Shown here: positions 58,441 to 64,000 of the stretch, in pieces
Layout: each line of letters opens with the position of its first letter
How positions within the stretch are numbered: position 1 is the first letter of the stretch
DNA from: Diogma glabrata
Lineage: Eukaryota; Arthropoda; Insecta; Diptera; Cylindrotomidae
Direction of reading: 5' to 3'
Length of the DNA: 64,000 bases
NCBI GenBank assembly: GCA_963693315.1
Contig: OY856186.1
Location: 97,010,943-97,074,942, forward strand
Notes under the pieces: model-generated
What the model saw: the letters and a program-made list of their open reading frames with translations, nothing else
Databases searched by the model: none
Told to the model about the DNA's origin: nothing
Made by a program: the position numbers and the translations under genes

Positions 58441-59038
58441 TTAGGGTGTTTTTTTTTCGTTTTTTTTGTCCATTGGCTAATGTTTCATTGAACCTAAGAA
58501 AAATTCTCCCAAAATTTCAGCTTCCTAGATCAAACCTTTGAACGGCGCAACCTGATTTTGTTTCCCATTTAATTAACATGGGAAAAACGACGTTTTTACT
58601 CAAACATGAATAGCTGGTAGGAAAATTTTTTATATAAATTTCTGATAGCAATATTTCATAGAGAATTAAATTTCCTACAAAAAGGGTCGGGTGCACTAAA
58701 TCCGTGATTTCATTATTTTCAAAGGTATGCTCGTTTAATTATCCTGAAATCCGATTTTTAATAGAATGTTTGAAATTTTTCGAGCACATCTTTGAAAATA
58801 ATGAAATCATGGATTTAGTACTTAGGATCCTTTTTGTAGGAATTTGTAGGAAAAAAAAAATTCTAAAACTGCTATTCATGTTTGAGTAAAAACGTCGTTT
58901 TTCTCTCGTTAATTACACGGCTAACAAACTCGAGTTGTACCGTTCACAGGTTTGATCTAGAAAGCTGAAATTTTGGGAGAAATTTTTTTAGGTCCAATAC
59001 TAAAACATTAGAAAATGGGACCGAAAAAAACACTCTAA
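58441..59038. mobile_element. Foldback element with TTAGGGTG ends (598 bp)
   Basis: TTAGGGTGTTTTTTTTTCG at the left faces CGAAAAAAACACTCTAA at the right; TATATA tracts flank both ends. The arms pair along their length: 'CTCCCAAAATTTCAGCTTCC' with 'AAGCTGAAATTTTGGGAG', 'AAACGACGTTTTTACTCAAA' with 'TTTGAGTAAAAACGTCGTTT', 'TTTCATTATTTTCAAAG' with 'CTTTGAAAATAATGAAA'. The arms are about 280 bases, the loop near 58730-58780. The 61-codon frame inside is chance. Confidence 0.8.
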
Positions 59039-59800
59039 TATATATATTTAAATTTCAATTCGACCTTACAGATTGATAGAAATTAAACATTTTAATAATA
59101 TTAAATTTTTAAAAAAAACTCCTTGTTTTAGTTCGCAAAAATTATTTTATTTTATTTATTAATATTTATTTACATAAATAAATTAATAAAAATACCTCGA
59201 TTAATTTTGGTTTTTTTAAGAGGAATAAAAATAAAAAACATTAAACATTTTAGTTAAACGCAAACTCGAAAACTCTTACTACGCCACAAATTTGTTATGG
59301 TAAATGGTAATATATAAAAAAACACCAATTAATAATATTCAACCTAAATTATATGCTATCAATTCTTTTCGTCAATCGATCTTTACTCTCACCACCAAAA
59401 TAAACCAATAAAAAATTAACCCAAATAGAACGAAACAATATACATATGTTTACGCATATTTGCACGTTGTTCTTACAATAATGCTATTTGAAGAAATTCG
59501 TCAAATTTTGTCGGTTATCCATCTCGTTATATAATAATTGGCTTAACCAGATTTACATCTCGTGATTTTCGCAAGACAGGTATGAGAGATTTCATTTTAT
59601 CAATCACTTTTCCAAATATGTATATAATTAAATTATATTTTCAATTATATACCCTCAGCAATGTTATGTGTAAAACATATGATTCATATTTATGTATTTA
59701 ATGTATGAACAAAACCTCGGGCAGGTTTTTTGCTCATATTTTGTAATCAATGTTGTAAAGAATTTAAAAACTAAAATATTTGGGATAAAATGAACACATT
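59039..59800. other. AT-rich DNA, nothing recognised
   Basis: No gene, no clear repeat. Homopolymer runs only. Confidence 0.4.
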
Positions 59801-61700
59801 AGATGATTTTCAAATTTAAACATGTTTTAAAAGAAAACGAAGTCCAGAAGAAAGCGGATGAACCTGTCGGATTGAAGTTTTCGAATTTGTTGCAAGAAAA
59901 TCCATTATTGAACGACATTTAAGCAAGTTGCACATTTTAGCTAACGTAAGCAAAATATGGTAGGTTGTAGTGGAAATCTTTAGTTAAAGAGTGCATTGTG
60001 AACGCCATACACCCTCTCGCTAGTGACCTTTGATATCTATTTCAAACCAGGTATTGAGGAAAAATCCCGAATGGGTTGGATGTGGACCAAAAAGTTTTTC
60101 CCAACAAAACTCCAAAACTTACGACTATGCCAATTTCTCCCAAAACTTTTTACAATGTCGTTAATTCTTTTAATTTTGGTACTAAAATTTTAACGGTTCT
60201 TCAAGAAGCTCCGGCGATTGATGGGAGAAAAGCTCACTATAGACAAACAACGTGGATAACAGGAAACTGAATCCAAACTAAGCAAAAACTAGTTCAAATT
60301 CACGATTTGCTATACACTATCGACGATCATACATGACACTATACACGATTTGCTATACACCAGAAACACAGATGTTTTCAAGGTTGTATTCGGGCGGAGG
60401 CAGATTTTTCACAGAACATGCTAGGTACAAAGGATCTGAGTAAGATCGCAACAAATCTGGTGGATCAGACGTCGACCACTGCAATCCGAAGTTTATTGTT
60501 ATAGTTTTGACAATGAGTAAACAATCAACTATGTCGGGATAGTATTTTTGAATAATAAGCTAAAGACGAATGAAGTTCTGGTGAGCAAGAGAGGTATACC
60601 ATCATATTTTCCACAGTCACCATTTTTCAGTTTAAAAGTGGTCAGGCAATTATTTGAGAAAACTCTTGAGCTGCTAGACACCAAAAACGTGAGCGAATAA
60701 ATCGTATCAGGATGATGACAAAGACCAACTTTCAACATTGGGATTGAATTAAGGACTAAGAAAACAATCTCGAAGATAGAAAACCATTTCAGCTTCCGAT
60801 TTGGTAAGGTCAAAGTACATCGGCAACAAGAAATACACATTCGGCCTCACTGTCGATGAGTAAAATGACACCGGTTTTGAGAAGAGTGCTCTAAAGAATG
60901 TTGATCGAGCTACGACGAAAAGTTACAATAATAGTATGAGATATATAGTGCCCAACAAACAAATTTCTACTACTATATGGGGTAATCGCGACTAGTAATA
61001 TCATCACCCTACTTTTCAGAAAATTTGACACAAATAACGGCTACTGGCTATTTAAATACGAAAACCGAAGCGTGTTCAATATTGCGAACGCATTCATATT
61101 TACCACCAGTGCAAAATATAGAAAGTGTTGGACCTGACGGTACATAATGTTGACCTAGGAAATATTGAAATATAAAATTGAAGTTGCAAACGAATATTAA
61201 TTTACGGCTCTCACAGCTAAAAACTTCAAACTCGATAGTACTACGGCTTGTTTGTAAGTAGCCTAACTTTCAAAATTTATTTGAAGATAACTTTAAACAG
61301 GGTCTACAGAAAGTAACATTAAGGTGGACAGTAAGTTAAATACATCACTAGAATAAGCTCCATAAGCAATGAGCTTGAGCGAACCAAAGCGTCCGGAGTA
61401 AGAAGCCTAATAACTAAGATAGAAGAGCAAAGAGTTGTAACGGTTTAGATCAAAAGTGTTGAAACTGCCTAACATTGTTAAGTATGTAGTCCGAAAACAC
61501 GAATGACTATACAATGGTGCTTACCACATATCACAATGAAATCAAAAGAAGTAGCTTTAACACCTTTTGCGATATTATACCGTTGGATAAAAGACTGTAA
61601 AAGACACCAGCAAAAAGAGTTAGAAAACTTAAGACCGAAAGAAACTTTTGCAGAAAACGACGAGCAGAGATCTACGATTTTCTAGAAACACATTTTGCGG
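59800..61700 (+). pseudogene. Degraded coding-like region, family unknown
   Basis: Base composition is more balanced than in the flanks and several short plus-strand frames look protein-like: 60076-60270 ('PKLTTMPISPKTFYNVVNSF'), near 60415 ('MLGTKDLSKIATNLVDQTST'), near 60545 ('FLNNKLKTNEVLVSKRGIPS' then YFPQSPFFSLKVVRQLFEKT), and 61503-61685 ('FAILYRWIKDCKRHQQKE'). Stops and shifts separate them. It is likely an old transposon or retroelement body, but I could not name the family. Closely spaced duplicated words at 60310-60360 ('GATTTGCTATACAC') and 61777-61815 ('ACCATTTTATTAAGTTAA') are small tandem duplications. Confidence 0.35.
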
Positions 61701-61895
61701 GTAGTAGTACATATATAGAAGATGTAAGGACTAGCAAGACAATAAAAACAGGTCCTAAATACTGGAGAGCATACCATTTTATTAAGTTAATACCATAATA
61801 CCATTTTATTAAGTTAAGTAGTAGGGCATTAAGTTATTGGCTTATTGATCGTGTGGTAACAGTCGATAGAGTTAAAGCTTTGTTCGTAGCATTAT

Positions 61896-62470
61896 ATTGT
61901 TGTTGCTTTAGTGACGGGTGCGGTGCTAATCCTCCGGCTCCAAGAACTTTACTACTGCGCTTGGGTAGCTTTCTATTTAGGCACAGGTCTGGAGTGTTTT
62001 TAAGCAGTTCTATATGTAACCTCGTCGATGTTACCAGTTACTTGGTTATATCTGACATCATACAGAAAGCATCTTGCTGTCCGCCTAATGCTGAGGTGAT
62101 TTAATCTGTGAAACAGTGTCATTACAAGAATGCTGCTCTTTGGTTAGTATTTCATTATGTTCACCGATTGGCAATATGTTACATTCCTCGTACAAGTGAT
62201 CATGGTGGGCCATCAAATGATATCCAATTGCGGTTCGCAGGGTTTCGTTTTGTTTTGTTTGTGAGTTACTTATTACAAGGAGTGTCAGCAACTTGGTGTC
62301 CATATAGGTGCTTCCTATTGGTGAAAAGCGTAGAAGTGGACCTTTTAATTTTCTTCTAGAAGTGGAAAGTTTTAATTCTCTGGTTTTTAACCAATCATTA
62401 AGAACGTTGAGCTTCTCGAGATGGATGGGTCTACGCCACAGTAGCACTCGAAATCCAATTACGACCAAGG
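61896..62470 (-). mobile_element. LINE family L, copy 3, diverged and internally deleted
   Basis: On the minus strand 'TAIGYHLMAHHDHLYEECNI' and 'LPIGEHNEILTKEQHSCND' match copies 1 and 2; further on, 'GNIDEVTYRT' follows after a shift, then a short tail with 'AACAACAA' at 61897-61907. The segment with the cysteine-histidine motif is missing, so it has an internal deletion. It extends further 5' than copy 2 by about 170 bases ('LEKLNVLNDWLKTRELKLST'). Confidence 0.7.
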
Positions 62471-62479
62471 ACTATGACA

Positions 62480-64000
62480 ACGATTTTGACAAAAGATAGC
62501 ATTTTATTGCAACAGTTTGCATTGCTTTGAAAATTTCCTTTATGGACCTGATTTCTCAAGCCAATAAAGAAAACTTAACGTAAAGCATAATTATACAGGC
62601 TTGATCTATTCAGGGTTATTGAATTGCCTTTGATTTGCAAGATCTCACTACGTCCATTTGGTTTAAAGAAACAATGTATATAGATCAAACATCGTGTATT
62701 TTAATCCAATTCACGTGACGGTCAACACCTACGATTATCTTAATTTACAACTCCTCCATAATACAATAATAAATTTTGATTATAAAATAAAAATTATTAT
62801 TATTATTTCTTAGATAATTTTGTTTGTTTTTTACAATCAAAGAAATAAAATATTAAGAGAATTGTTGTCCATTGTATATAAATATTAAAAATATTTTTAA
62901 TTCTAAAAATAAAATTAAATTTAAGAAAAAAAAAAATAAAAACCGCAAAACAGATGAATAATAAGATTAATAAACAAAATAACATACCATAAAAAATGAT
63001 GATAAGTAATAAAATTTATTTATTTATTTACTCGTAGTGGGGAGATTTGTACAGCAAGTAATCTGAAGAGGGTAACAAATTGCTTTTGATATCAAGGAGA
63101 TTTAAAAATTGCAGCATGTATATTTCGCCGTTCATATAAATTAAACTTGACTGTACAAATATCTGAAATTTTTTCTTAGATTATAAATTCACAAAAAAGA
63201 GCAGAACAGTTGAGCAAAAGAAAAAATGTCGGTCAACTACGAATGCAATTCGTTCGTCGAGGGTTAACACGTTTTTCACAAAATGCACCTATAAATATAT
63301 TATGTGATTTTTTCGTCAAAATGTCAATAGTTGATCAATAAAATTATAGATTATTCTGAGCTTCAAGCTTTCTAATAAATTTGTTTGGTTTATAGTTCAT
63401 AAACTGTTGTTCATTTTTTTTATGTTTTCATATTTAATTTATATGTACGAGATCTAGAATTATGTAGCTTGATTTTTTTTCAGATTTGGATGTAAGGTTT
63501 TGAAGTATATAAAAAAACTGACATTTTTTATAAGATTTTAAAAACTATGACACTCCACTTGTCGGTAAAATGGGGATTTTTTTTCCTATTTTTAATTTTA
63601 GTGAAATCTTAAGCAATTAAAATACAAAAAGCTCGACATACAGTTACTTAACATCAATTTTGAAATGGCGAGATAATTAAGGGTAATTCACTGGTTTGTA
63701 GTGCCCAGTCTACTCTTTGAAGGGGTTGTCATGGATTTTCTCTGAAAAACGGTAAAATCGACACTAAATTTGCATTGCACATTTTCATTGATTCTAATTA
63801 AGCGTATTTCTGCAGGGAAACATTAACAAATAAAAGAATGAATAGATTACATTAAAAATATTTTTTGTTCGGTTAATGGCACAAAATTAAACATTTGAGG
63901 TACTATGTAAATAAAAATAAACTAAATAAATTACATTTGTTTAATAGTTACAACATACCCGGATAGGAGCTGCCAATATTAAACAACGAACCAATCTTGG
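62480..64000. other. AT-rich DNA to the window end
   Basis: No gene found. 62760-62815 has ATT trinucleotide repeats. No TFAP4 basic-HLH exon was seen on the minus strand here. Confidence 0.4.

Noticed and set aside
1..64000. CRISPR arrays, bacterial operons, rRNA or intact tRNA genes
   Set aside because: None seen. The direct repeats present are transposon-derived or simple, and the only tRNA-like segment (54.4 kb) lacks paired stems.

Overview
The window is eukaryotic and almost certainly from an insect. It is very A+T rich (roughly three quarters by eye), has short introns with GT/AG borders, carries single-copy animal genes (RBM42, TFAP4/cropped), and is packed with insect-style transposons: RTE-like and jockey-like LINEs, BEL/Pao, PIF/Harbinger, hAT, pogo/Tigger, and many foldback elements. 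Composition and repeat types would suit a nematoceran fly or another small AT-rich insect; the order is not settled by the sequence.

Real host coding sequence is sparse, about 3 to 4 percent. From left to right it comprises: (1) 25874-26281 (+), the main exon of a secreted precursor that looks like a neuropeptide gene, with a signal peptide, dibasic sites and a C-terminal GK amidation signal; (2) 30552-31461 (-), the first three exons of RBM42, an RRM protein, with the last exon not found; (3) 43404-43517 (-), a possible terminal exon of an unrecognised gene; (4) 48671-49144 (+), a small single-exon C2H2 zinc-finger protein; (5) 49757-51001 (-), the large last exon of TFAP4 (Drosophila cropped), with the basic-HLH exon missing from view, so the region to the right of 51 kb may be a long TFAP4 intron.

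The rest is mobile DNA in layers. 0-4.5 kb: an old dispersed repeat, interrupted by a 2.24-kb pogo/Tigger-like element which itself holds an RTE-like LINE endonuclease fragment, followed by a PIF/Harbinger MITE. 4.9-9.5 kb: a 133-bp minisatellite, a GC-richer patch and unassigned AT-rich DNA. 9.6-11.7 kb: a jockey-like LINE, an inverted copy of its 3' end, and a BEL/Pao integrase remnant. 13.8-14.5 kb: a foldback element with a GC-rich core. 21-25.5 kb: a small foldback, an LTR-like block, a composite tandem repeat, a MITE, an RTE 3' end and interleaved inverted repeats. 26.7-28.9 kb: the longest LINE. 32-37.6 kb: several MITEs, including one whose empty target site is still present next to it. 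37.7-40.4 kb: a large nested foldback. 40.4-43.4 kb: extreme AT DNA. 45.0-45.8 kb: a foldback whose arms encode a lysine-rich repeat peptide. 51.6-56.0 kb: a hAT-type element with near-matching 8-bp target duplications, containing a 2.1-kb palindrome and a LINE copy. 58.4-59.0 kb: another foldback. 59.8-61.7 kb: coding-like but broken sequence. 61.9-62.5 kb: a third LINE copy.

The points most worth following are the peptide precursor at 25.9 kb, the unusual density of unrelated long-palindrome elements, and the two conserved genes whose partner exons are not visible.
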